Assembly (NCBI GenBank): GCA_008508345.1
Contig: QNGE01000909.1
Span: 53,304 to 117,303, forward strand
Reading direction: 5' to 3'
From: Paragonimus westermani
Lineage: Eukaryota > Platyhelminthes > Trematoda > Plagiorchiida > Troglotrematidae
Length of the DNA: 64,000 nucleotides
In this document: one piece after another, positions 37,501 to 50,500 of the stretch
How the letters are laid out: each line of letters opens with the position of its first letter
How positions within the stretch are numbered: the stretch's first letter is position 1
Program-made: the position numbers and the translations under genes
Notes under the pieces: generated by a model
What the model was told of the DNA's origin: nothing
Database searches by the model: none
The model's input: only the letters and a program-made list of their open reading frames with translations

Positions 37501-40500
37501 ACAAACAGTGTATTTCCAGGATCTGATGGAGCTTTAGTTAATGGTTAATTGTAGCCTATTCTATAATCGGCGACAGCAATCAAGGAAAGAAGGATTAGAC
37601 CGGGATGGATGAAAGGTAACTAGATGGTATCCACAAAGATACCAAGCAAAAAATGCACTGAACTTACTAGTCTCCTGAATACTATTCGAAAGGAAGAATG
37701 AAAGAACCTTCTAGATTCTAATAATAACTGGGGTTTGCTAGGTGTTCACAGGCAGCTGCTGCGCGCAGTATTTTGCGCAGCTAGATGGGATGACTTCAGT
37801 TCCGTTAGGCCCTTATTGCGGGTATTTGTGGGTGCACACGTATGAAACAACCAAACGAAAGTAGACTTTGACTAGTAGAATTCTGACAGAAAATACACGG
37901 TTTTCCCTCATTGAACATTTTTTTCTGTTACTCGCCCTTCATGGTTGAAGAGAACTGAAAACTACAAAAGTCAACGTACAGAAACGCGACTGTTTAATAG
38001 ATACACAAAAACAACGAAGCATCTGCTGCACCATTTTATGTTTACTAAGCAAAAGCTTAATGAATGCGTTGATAAATCATCAGCTTTGTTTTCCGTTTGA
38101 CTCAGGACCAACCGGTGACTTGTTTACCGACCTACTGCTTGCGCGTCAATTATACGTTATACACAGTCGACCCGTACTTAGCTTCACAACTAACCCTATC
38201 AACTATTGTAATCCAATCGTCATTTTTATTGTGACGCTTCAGAAATAAACTTTGGGTCGTTGTATAATATTACCTAACTGTGGCATGCTGCACATAAACC
38301 ACCAGTTAATACAATAACCTGACGTTAATAGAATAAATATAAGCGTGAAGCAGACTCAGTTACCTAATATTCGACCCACTCCGCGATCAGTGACCATGCT
38401 GGTGGACAATTACAACTGATGACACGTGTCTGGCTATTGGAGCAATTAATGTGTCCAGCAGCCAACGCATCCGCATGAAAGCACGGTAGACGTCTGGATT
38501 GACTACATAATTCTTTCCCGGTTAATTTTCATACATCCGTGCATACTTTAGCTTATATTTGGACTACTCAGACAGTGGACTTTCATTCAACCTTATTCCG
38601 CATCACATTATTTTTCCGTACAACTATGCTGATTAACCGAGGTAGGTAATGATTCTGTTTGAAGAAAGTACTCAGTTTATGTTGGATAGACATATCAGTC
38701 GAAAATTCGATGACCTACTAATGGGTGGTTTGTTGGGTCTCACATTACATGTTCCATTTTTGAACTGCAGTAACCATTCAATGCTTTTCTGAACATTTGC
38801 TACATGATGCTGTGACATATATTGGCCGAGACTATCACTTTTTCAGGTTTGTAATTCCATTTGTTTAAAGCTTCCTCTACTATTCGAAGAAACGGTAGAT
38901 GTATCAGCTCATTTTAGAAATGCTACTTTGTAAACTGAAAGTAAGACATCTAGTACACTCATCTGAACTGGATGACATCTACGATATTTTCCTTCGTAAC
39001 CATAGCGTGCAAGTGCGCCTTACGATAGACCGTTTCGCGTTTAGCGAAATGTTTCCGCACTGTCATCCTGAACAGCAGCTTCTAAGAAATTCTTCACTTA
39101 CGAGTAGGAACCCGAAGTGTGTTGCAAGCAACTGGAGACAAAACCTCGACACAAATTACCTCCGAAGTAATGGGTCTTTTTCTACCGCCTTTAAAGAAGC
39201 AGGCATTGAAAGTATTGGTCAGTGCTTGAATTTTGCCAACGAGCGCACCTATTCAGACGCTTTGCGTTTGTTATTCTGTATCGACACGACCGTTCATTAT
39301 GCGCCCAATAATCTTTTTAGACATTTACTCTGATGTCGCATCTCATTTCCAGTCGCGGCCTGTTGATATTTAAAAAATCTGTGTCTCTACTTGATGATAT
39401 GTAAGAGTCCATTTCTAGTCACGATGTCGTCTATATTCGCGAAGCAGAATTTTGTTGGGGAAAGACGGAGCATAACCCTGGCTCGATGGCACAGTTAATG
39501 ACGCAGTACGTTTAAGTATTTTCCAAATCAAAGCTAGGCAGCCTTTATCAGAAACCACCAAATTCTTGTAAGTCATTGCTGATCACGTCAGTTTGTTCAA
39601 AGTGTTATTGCCAAATCGAAGCGGTATGATTTTATTATTGACGTAAACAAACATTCAATTTATATACACCAGGTCTTGATCGACAGGTACTTAGGTACTA
39701 TATTGCACTGCAATGGAACGGAAGCAGTCCACTTCATTTTTTGTGTCAGTATGAAATCCGAATATTTTTGATCACCTGCTGCGCTAAAGCTCCATACATG
39801 AATGTGCGTGCTGATAAGAATAAACTGCAGGCTTTTACCTTCCATTCATCTTGGCACAGTATTATTTTTGTGACATTCATAAAGTCGCTGTTTCATGATT
39901 TGCTGTTCGCTGTAGTTAGATGGTACAGAAAATTGGATGGATGTTAATCAACTGCTCGTGGATGATGTTAACTCAAATCTCTTTTGAGCCTTTCTGTAGA
40001 ACCACACTTATTTAGTACCCCACATTTACGTAACGTTGCTTGTGAGAAGGTTATACTGTGCATTCAACTGGTCATCGGCGATGCCCTGGGGCTCATCTGC
40101 AACCAGTTAATCTGTTGCCTGTTAATTCTAACCTACGTCCTATTTGATTTTGCTGAGATCTGTTGTGGTTATTCGCCGGAAAGAGGTCGATTTACCGAAT
40201 TTTGTTGAGTTTATCTGGTGAAAAGTCTTGTGGAAATTGCAACCGTTTGGATTTAGATGAAAACTGGTCTCAGGTTTTCATTCATACTCCAGACGTACAC
40301 CTATCCTTCATTTCTGCATAAAGACCCATAACACATAACTCTTATTTCGTGCGACCAAACGATGAGCTTGTTTGTCGTTTTGCGTAAATGGCGTTACCTC
40401 TTCTAATTGATATTTGCGCCTAAATACTGCTGCCCCTGAAAATAGGCCTCCCCGTTCCCTATTGTTTTGTTACACCAGTGTCCATTCTATCAAGAACGTA

Positions 40501-42358
40501 CTTTACACACTGACGTCAATAAATTTGTTCCTTATTGGTTTAATGGTTTGACTGCCTTCAGTGAGCCATTTATCATATGTTGTCTCCGATTTTAGTCTGA
40601 CTCATGACTGTTATGCTGAGTGCATTCGATTCCACGTATTATTCTGTTTATTGATTTCACACAGCTGAGAGTTCTGTGAGCAATCATAAATAGGTTTCGC
40701 TGCATCTAACCTTTTAACCCTGTTCTATTTAGTAACACTTTAACTCAATGTACGTACTGTCGTTTCAACCTTTGATATCTGGAAAAGTTAGATTCTTAAT
40801 GGAAATTTAGGTCTTCTTGTGCTAACTGATGGCTCCCTTGACGTAAATCAGTCAAGCACACCAGGCAGCGAAACGTGACATATCGACCGGACGTTGATTA
40901 TCGAATCCACGGTAATACACAACCAACACCTATGGGCACTTCAAAACGGAAGCACTGTCAGTTTTTTATCAATGGATTGTGTAAGTGGATTTGGAACCAC
41001 CACATAAAGAATGCTAAGGCTATTTATCTTTGCCCTTAGTATTCCATTTGATGTTAGCCGTCTGTACCATCAAAAAGATCACCCAAAAATGATTATCAAC
41101 CCTCTACATCATCCTACCTCCGTAACCTTGTGCGGTTTAGATGCCCATTCTCCATAATCGGCGTGCTCAGACTGCTGACAATATGTACCACGTTCAGCCT
41201 CCCAAACAGGTTACCATATGCAAGCTGCGCTAAATACCTTCTTCTGGAGTCACTAGCCTCACTCTCTCAGCTGTCACTCTCCGATTATGAGGTTTCAGTT
41301 TTTTGCGGCACAGCATGATTAACTGATTTGGTCTTACTATCAGTGATCAGTCATAATTGATTTCACAGTTACCGAGCCATATTAGAACCTTCATTAGTCA
41401 AGGCCAGATTTTCAGTTGCATCTTTGTTTACGCACAGTAGAAAATAAGTTTATTCCAACCAACATCTGCCGTTTGGAGTGAAGTTCTCAGTATACTCCCC
41501 ACAAATATGTCGTCTTTGGTGCTCATAAACTTTACTACTTGAAGACGAGCATTAGCAACTGAACAACTTGCTCATAATGTATCGGGCTAAAGAAAATCCA
41601 TAAGTCAAAACATGCGTTCCACGGAAAGACGAGTGTGCTGTCTAAACTCAAAGTGTAGAACAAACGGTGTCTTGCACCAACTCAGCGTTATCCTGAAATC
41701 CATGCCAACAATAATATTGGACTTGTCGGTTTATCATAAACTGGTATCCGACGAGGAGTAACGTTGCTTTGACCAGGATTTTGAGACATCGAAGAAGATT
41801 GAGTCAAAAGGGCGATCACTTCGCTTATTTTGCCTTCTGATCTTTGGGTTTTGCAATGACTTACCGACGCATGCAGCATAAGTCAGTCTGCAAGCCCTAA
41901 AACTTAACCATTTACACACCTGTACGTTTGTTCTTGTACTTATTCTAAATGAGAGCACACTTGTTGACCGCTAGCGTAAATGAGTAGTCATTGGGAAGTT
42001 TGCTGATACTGTCGCCATTCGGCACATGATCGTCAACGAGGTTCTTCTGTACCACCTGACAGACCAACCGAGAAAAGGGAACCCAATAGAAACATACAAG
42101 CTACGGCTACCTGAAGTATCGCCGAGAGTCCACGAACAGACCTACGAAAGAGTGTTGAGTATCTGATGGTAAACTTGAGTCTGTTACTTTCATCGTTGTG
42201 TGAAGTGAAGTACCTGGGATTTTACAGTGCCTACGTGGGTCACCGATTTATATCACACTTGATAAAGCTTCTGAAATTAACTGCAATAAAATCATCATGG
42301 GATGAACCATTATTCTAGATGCAAGTTGGAGCTTAACGCAATTGAACTACTTTGCTGA

Positions 42359-42371
42359 ATATATATATATC
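42359..42371. repeat. AT dinucleotide microsatellite
   Basis: A short run of AT. A second, imperfect AT/GT run lies at 42447-42476. Confidence 0.6.
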
Positions 42372-45300
42372 TATCAGTAGAAGTAAACGGTGTACTCCAA
42401 GGAATAATCAATTACTGGTACTTTTCAAGCCCATGCTGATAGGTGCATATATATGTATACATATAGATATATATTTACGTACAGACAAGCAGGATCTATC
42501 AGATGCGCGGTTGTGCACAGTCTATCGTGGCAAGTGTAAACCTTTTGATTTGGGCGAAACAAGATCAAACTGGTTCTGTACGTAATAAGCTAACAATTAA
42601 ACAGTCATGTACAACTCACAACCAAGTGGAATCTGTGCACGGTATTTAGTCGCTGGCAATCAGCACATCACAAGACCAAAGCGCAAACAACTGATTTGAG
42701 CGGTACAAAAACAAGCAGACCAGAGTTAATCAAATCAATGAGGACGATCTTGCGTGGAAATAACGTTCATACTAGGTATGTTCCCGTCTATGCAGATACA
42801 CAGGTGGCACGGCGGATAGTGTCCAGAGTTTGAGTCACTGGGTTAACGATATTTTTGTTACAGTACTAATAAAAAATAACGGTGGTCCAACTTCCTTCTT
42901 AATGTTTTTTACCAGGTTTAAGATATATATGTATACTGAGTGACTAAAGTGCAGACAACCTCAGGTCGTTTACTAAAAGTGACAACTCCAACGGTACTTC
43001 GACCAACCAATTATCCGGGTTAGTGAGACATAAGTGAGCGCGAATATCCACGAGCATTCCATTCAAAAACATGATTTGATCAGCGTTTGGTTGGTTAAAG
43101 AAGTAGATAACAATCAGTTACTGGAGACAGTTAACAAACCACGAATATGACCATGCTATACAATTACTATGTTCGCATGGTGCTCAAGACTATACGTTTT
43201 CAGCTGAGTCGTATATGTACTCCACTATGATAAAATTTTAGTGGGGTGTATTCCTTTTTCGATAAACTTAGGCTCAGACAGATCAGTAGTGTACCTACGG
43301 ATGAGTCTGGTTCACATCGTCATAAAGCCAGTAATCTACAAATGTCAGTTTATTACCAGATCGCTAAACATATCTACTCCGCCGCCAATTAATTTCAAGG
43401 TAATACCTGGCGCGTTTGAATGGTTCAATCACCTCAAAAAATAGGCCTGGAATCAACCTTGCTCCACGGTATGAATTGCAGACAGTAAAAGTGTTGACAA
43501 AAGTCCAACCGACTTGATTTTAAAGGTTTTTCAGTTCAAACTCTTGCTTTCTATGGAAACATTCATACTAATTCAATTAGTCTAAAAAGTCACTGCTGAA
43601 CAGAACCAAGTAAATCGATTGCCTTCATGAGTTGCATTCAAAAGATCTTTGGATTTTAACCGATGAACGAGCAACAGGATGACCACTAATGACAGGATTT
43701 CACAATGTTGGAGTCGATGGTGACATGGTGGTTGTCAATTCGAATCGCACTCAGGTGATACCTACGGATTTTACTCAATCAAAGACGAAACTGACTACGT
43801 ATTGTAGTGTCTTCGATGAGTAAACACAAAGTAATACTCAAACTATGGTACTTCCATCATGTTCATGAGATCGCAACAAATGAGAATTGATAATCTGAGA
43901 AGGCAGTGTCAGATGATTCTGGAGGGATGTGACCAAGTCACATGCCGATTGTATTAAGCTTCCATCAAACACGATGCTTGTAGGATTGACGATCTAGTGT
44001 TTAGTCACTTCCATGCCCACCGGGAAGACTGTCGGTTGTGATCCGGGTCTGACTCTGCCTACCCACTGGGTACACAACAGAACGAGACCGATAACGATAA
44101 TGGGTCGGTTTGCCAGTGAGCACCTCCGAACGTTTAGGCAACACATTTTATCGTTAATATAAATTAGCAAGATTTAACTGAAAATCAGGTGAACTTTTAA
44201 ATACGGATTTTTCCTAGTTGTACTAAAATTCACAGACAGTAATGTAAATGATTTGTTGTTGAAGAGGGCCTGTTGGTGCTCTCTGTTCGAATACAAAAGT
44301 TATCTGCTGTGACTGGGAATCACTAAATTCTTGGATTGCTCTTTAATAAGTAATTGGCGTGATTTAAAATGGGCAACGCTGCTGATTGGTCAACTTGCAA
44401 ATGTGTCTCATAGATAGAATAATCCGGAATTAAAATAATTAGGTGAAACAAAAGGTATTGCCGTTTGAGCTTGGAAGCAGAAGCCTGTGGCATAAAAAAC
44501 GTTTGTCCTGTACGCACTACCGAGGTTTGTTGATGAGGAAAACGTGGAACATCGGTTGATATGCTCATATAATGGTCTAAATTTAGTATATAAACGTGAA
44601 AAATGTCAGGTTGTGGAAAGCACTGCCTTAAAACGTTAACCATCCGGCTTAATGGCTTCGGTGATCAAAAGCCGATCGTTACTCAAACTTAAAGTCAGTT
44701 GATCCCAATTGATTTGTTGGAAATCATTCAGATGAAACCCAATCCTCAGTGAACTGGCTTGAATATTCTGTTCGAGTTAATTCAGCATACTGCTGTGTAA
44801 TAGAACAAACACCAACATAATCTAGGATATTTGATTAAGCTGCTTTGACAAGATTGCATCCAGTTTTACAAACGTTGCTATCCTGCACCGAAGTGTTGAC
44901 GCAAAAGTGGTTTCTGGCCACCCCAGAGTGATTTATTAAGAGTTACAATGTGAACTATGCTTAAGTTTTTGCACGTAGTCCTGATAACCGGTTTGAGGTT
45001 TCACCCCAAATTTATGTAGTGTGGTATTCCTTCATCATCTTGTTGGTATATCACAATAAATTACTTTATTGTGCGCCTAATGCGTTCCGCCGTACAACAA
45101 TATGGTAAGAAATAAGAATATTTTCATTGTGGTCAGAAAATTTGCTTTTTACTTTAAGTTTTTTACTTGCATTTTTAAAAGGAATTGTGAATTGGTAGAT
45201 TTATTTAAACCCGTTGACTTTACATAGATAAATTGCTGATTTTTTGTCGCTAAACTCTGTCAATACTATTTTGCCAGTAGTACGTGTTCTTACAAAGGAT

Positions 45301-47110
45301 TCATGCACCAAACGTCCTACTTCTGAATTTCCAAGATCTACGATGTTCACCTGTGGAAATGCGGCAATCATATGGACCTACTCTGCTTCTGTTCGTGTGA
45401 AAACAGGATGCCGAGGGGTTAATCTTGTGTGAGGAAGCGTGAAAACTCGTAAATTGGCTTGTATATGATTAAAATAAGTGTTGTTGAACAGTTTGAGCAC
45501 AATATTCTCTGGATGAAAAACCTGTAATACAACCGTGGCAAATACGTGTCAGCAAAATATCATGACATACTAAGCCATGTCCGTCGATTACACTGGGGTT
45601 CAGCAACGTACGGTCTAAATGTGGCCCTTCAGCTGAGGTTGTTCAGCTCGTCTGCAAATTTTTCACGCTCACAATCTTAAAAGCAAATAACGCCGATTTT
45701 CGGTGGTAACCATATAGACGGCCGATTTCTACGAAAAGTAAACTGTACAAAGGACGACTTGCTAAAACGGCAGTGTATTCACTTAACTACATTTTTACAA
45801 TATGCTCTGTTGAGGTCTGTTCGGATACTAGTGTCAAATAACATACTGTTATTATCGTTGTTTCACACAATGATTTAACTGTCATCTAAATAAAACGGTC
45901 TTTTCAGATATGCTTTAGTGGAATTATTGCCGCTTATCTCATGTGGTGTGCATGCTTGCTTCTCGGAATAAGCGATATCGCTCTGTTTGGGGGTAAAAGT
46001 TGAATTCAAAAGGAAGGTGAAGTTGAAGCCCAAAACAAAGAGCCGTGGTTTTTTCTTCAGCAGAACCTAGTCGATTGTTGGCCAACGTGCACAACTACCC
46101 CAGGCCGGCCCCCGCGTCAACCTGTGGGCATATACATAACTTGATATTGGATTAAATAGGAAGTATGCTTAGCTGACCGTACTCCAAGCTGAATGTTCAA
46201 AAAAGAGATTTGAAATGGAAAAAGTAGTGACGATGCACATATGAGGTTAGAGATTCAATCATTTAGAAAGTTGGCAACCACTGCCGCAGAAGACTAGGGC
46301 TTCACCGTTAACTTATCGACACGTGCAGAAATAGAGTTACACACTTCTGTAGTGCACGAGTCATCATCGACCTAATGCAAACTTCCTGGACTGTATTGTT
46401 GGGGAATTAGATTCAACAATCAGTTTTACTCCAAAGTATTTCAGTTTTGATTCAAGACAAGCTGAAGCACCCTTCCTGACTCCAGAATAAGCTAGTCTTT
46501 CTTACACAGAGCGGTAAAATAGTGTTGGACACCTTTTCACGCAACAAACGATGATGGCTTAGTTCATTTTCTTTGCTGGCTGTCTATTCGAGATAGGCAC
46601 TAAAGCAAATGTGATTATGAAGAAAGCTTTGTTATCGCAAAATCGTTTGGTGGTGAACTGTCCAAATTAAACATATTTTGCTCCGTGTACACTCTATTAA
46701 AGGCCGTGTGACAAGAGTTTCGTAACAACGAACAAACTAATCACTTCCAAACAAAATGTGCTCATTATAATGAAATGTACTGTGTGCACAACAGCTCAAA
46801 TACTCTTACGCCATTTCTGCTGATCCAGTTGTCATAGGTCTATCGAACGACCTGTTCACCTTTCTATATTTCTGTTCTAAGCTTCCACACAAAAACATCA
46901 ACGGGATCAGTAGCGGAAAGCGTTTGCCAACAAGTACACTGGGGTGTATATTAGATGAAGTTATGAGTCATATCACGTATGAGCAGTTCAACTGACTGCG
47001 AGTAAAACGCATGCACTCACCCACTTGTTAATTGTTTTCGATACATCAGGATTTGTTAATTATTAAGTATAACGTAATGAAACCAAAACAACTTAATCCA
47101 ACAAAATTAA

Positions 47111-47505
47111 GTCCGAAATGAGTTTGATGCCCTCAACCAAATCTTCGTGGTAGACATCACTTGCGATTCAATCGATTCAACCGGAGATTTGGACTTCGCT
47201 AGGGATCCTATTATGTAGGAAACCACGGAGGAAAATGACACTATTTTAGCGATTAATTGCGCTGCGGACAGGCTCAAAATTGACGCAAGTGTTAACGTAG
47301 AAAAGTTAGCGTCTCCTGTGACTATGCGTAGTGTATCGAAGTGCTTGAAAACCACGTTACACTTTCGTTTGTTATGTCACTGGAACATGCTACATCGCAC
47401 GCGTCACGTTGGACAAATATCAGATTTGTGCGAAAACTATTTAATGGCATACCTATATTCAGCCTCATCCGCTATGAACCACACAACAAAAGAACTGACA
47501 ATGTG
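47111..47505 (+). pseudogene. Coding-like frame with one in-frame TAG
   Basis: One reading frame stays open for 131 codons except for a TAG at 47216-47218. The first 35 codons read like an acidic protein segment (for example NQIFVVDITCDSIDS) and the part after the stop begins ETTEENDTILAINCAADRLK. The style is that of a real exon more than of random AT-rich DNA. I recognise no family. The upstream edge (AAATTAAG) is a poor acceptor and I see no clear donor. It could be a pseudogene, a fossil transposon fragment or chance. An open minus-strand frame (47107-47355) overlaps it. Confidence 0.3.
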
Positions 47506-50500
47506 AATATCTGGCCAACACGTGGCTGTAAGACGAATGCACTAAGTGATCCATGGATAGCATAACCTCCTGAGCTATACATTATAAAGGAATTAGCGTT
47601 CTGACAAATTATTATGTGATTGGACAGGTTTAATTGTAATGGCGCCTTACTGTGATTTGTAGAACAGAGTACCAGCTGCTTAACAGAACGTTCAGAAAGT
47701 GACTGCGACTTCCTATCTACAGTACTAACTGTCAAAGTTCAGAGAATAAACTGAGAAGAATTACTGTACAAAATCAATGGATTAACATTTATTTAATCCG
47801 TTCAAAGGTTGCTCACAGTCCCCTCAACTACGATCCCTGGCTCATTCCACTATACATCCGAGGCAACGATACAAGTAATAGAATAGTGACAGTTATCAAG
47901 TAGATTTTTCAAAAACAAGAATATTCAGCACATCCATCAAAGAAATTGACGGTTGATCATCCAGTCATTAGCAAAATAAACAAATTAATTTTGATGTGCA
48001 ATAACCAATTTTGTTTGTAACCTGTTGGTCTAATGCATAATGATTAGTGCTGTGACTAACACAGAGCGCAGTTTATGAAGGTCATCCGTACACTATGCGT
48101 GAACAGTCAACTGAACTCATGTTCAAATGTGCCACTTGTCGTAGTAAAACGAACCACATTCTAGGTTCAACAAAATGATACCCAGCAATTATCGAAATGT
48201 TTTCGAAAGTTTGCAATACACTTGGCATTTGATTTGAAAGATTTCACTAGGTCAACTCAACCTAGGCTTCTCTAACATTTTTTACTCCACAACTATCACA
48301 GTATTTTTTTCCATCTGATCAGCAAATACCGGCCCCAGTGTTCCACAGCATGAATCTCCGTCACGATGTACGTCTTCATTTCCTCATATCGATCATTTTG
48401 TTCTGATCTTCAGCTGTTTGTCTCAAACGTAATGCCTTTCCCCGGGGAACACTGACTAAATACAGCTGTTAAACTAAGGCTAATTATCTATCCTTAAAGA
48501 TAATCAAGTTTTGCTCAATAAATTTTCAGCACAGGAAGGTGGCACTTCCAGTCTTTTAGAGTACAGTAGGAATCAGGCAATTCGGAAGTAACATAACTAA
48601 ACCCTAAACTGCCAAAGCTTGCGTACGCTTCATATGACTGCACCTATGATGTGCATACTCACATCAATATGCAAACTACAAAGGAATATTCTCCATCTGT
48701 ATTGTTTAAAAGGCTATCACCGCTTGGTTAGATGATCCTAATATAATTAGGTTGCAAAGTTACTGCCATGCGGATGACATATTTTATCACCCGAATCATT
48801 CGAAACAAGGCTGAATGCAACACCGGCACAGACTAATCACACGCCAGCGGTTCAGAATAATCAGCGTCGTTAACGGGAAAACGTAACAGTCAATCGTTTA
48901 CCTCGGCACCTAAATGTTCCACAATACCACAGCCAACAGGAAAAAATGTTTGACGGTGGTATCGACTGTCATCCTAACAGTGGTATTAATGATCACATTC
49001 TTGAAGTAATGGCTAACTTCGCGTAGACTATTCCGTCGGGTTGCCACAGTTTGTCCCGACAATAAATTAATTTAAAGAATTAACAAGAACATCAAATTAA
49101 CCGTTTGAATTCCGCAGATAACAGTGCATTGCTTTAGTGATCGATACTCCCTTGAAGAGATTAGGTGAATGCGTCGTTAGAGCGCCTTAGTGTGACAGTA
49201 AGCCATGTACGTCATATGTGCATATGGAATGTCACCAAATATATCTAATATTTGTTGCATCAAGTGTATCTTTGGCATCGGCTTGCTGGACCAGAAAACT
49301 CAGCCTTCTTAAGCTGTTAGCTGTGTAGCGCCAGAAGCGCATGTGATGGCTGACCTGAAAGACAGATATAAGAACCGGAGGAGTCATCTGGAGGGGTCTC
49401 TGACTACTCAAAATCTGAGGTAGCACAACTTTGGCGCTACAGTGATGTCTTTAAGCTTGACATGAAAACAACGGACCGAGCAAATTCGGGAAGTGGTAGC
49501 GAGAAATCTTAACTGTTATGGACAGATTATAAATGTATACGTGATTGAGGGTATTAAAACTTGTGTTGGCAGTTTTTGATACAATGAAGGAATGTAGTTC
49601 ATAGGATAGCAGAAGAAAATCTCGCTAAGATATTCCAGTGATATACCTTAGAAATTATCTTGCGCAAACCGGAGTCCTCTGAAGTTGTGTCATTTGGTTG
49701 TAGCTTAACCTAACCTAAGTTCATACGATATGACTCAGCTTTTTGCTTCCGGGTCTGTTTCAGATTCATCTTCAGCTGTTGAAAGAGTACCAGTCATTAG
49801 GCCGATGCAGCCCACAATCTGTGAGCATCAAAGGAAACAATAGTGACACCGCTGCAACTATCTGTTAACTTGTGGTGGGTGTATTTGTTGCAATTCATAA
49901 GTGAACGCTTTGTTTACAGCACACTTAATTATGCTGTATACAATTACAATTGCATTAGAATTTTTCCGCTTCATTAGCTGTGTTTTCAGTGTGGCTTAGA
50001 ATCTAACCAGGGGCCTGAAGTAAGCACAGTTGCGAGTATTATGGCATATTACAAACTGCTAAAATAACACATATGAAAATGCCGTTAAAACGGCAGAAAT
50101 TGGCGTGAGTTGCGACAAAAAAGCCAAGGCGGAGGTTGCCAATTGATAGTTCAGCTGGGGTGGGCCCCGTGGGGCGGTTTGGGACAAATGGAAACAACTA
50201 CGTAGAGAAGTTTGCTAGCTGAGACCCAAAACTTTCTGCCAAGGTGCAACTGCACCTGAACGAGATCGACGTGATGACAAACCAGAGCGCTAGGCCACAA
50301 TAATGATGTAGAATTATGCGTGCTCCATCCTTGTGCCAGTTTATTTTTTTCCAACGGAACAGATCTGTCCGTACCAGTATGAATCGTGCGCAGCCGCATT
50401 TATTCGAGGCCCTGTAATATGAGCTGTGTTGGCAATCTCAAGGGAGTAGGCCAAAGCTGAATTGTGACGCCCTACTGAAACTGATACCACACTTGTTAAC

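Larger units (their letters stand above)
27188..47110. other. Long gene-poor stretch
   Basis: About 20 kb without a recognised gene. The longest open frame is 38899-39333 (144 codons, plus, ATG start), unassigned and near chance length. Short perfect hairpins lie at 29533-29555, 31143-31166 and 31199-31213. A CGTTTCGACCCTC string recurs near 29866 and 33578. Degenerate TAATG/TTATG repeats lie at 34525-34552 and AT-rich microsatellites at 42359-42371 and 42447-42476. It may be intronic or intergenic. Confidence 0.5.

Noticed and set aside
38899..39333. A 144-codon gene with an ATG start
   Set aside because: No motif is recognised, and one frame of this length is expected by chance in a window of this size.
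48770..48790. A reverse-transcriptase HADDI-like motif
   Set aside because: Only the short motif is present; flanking RT motifs are missing and the surrounding frame is not open.
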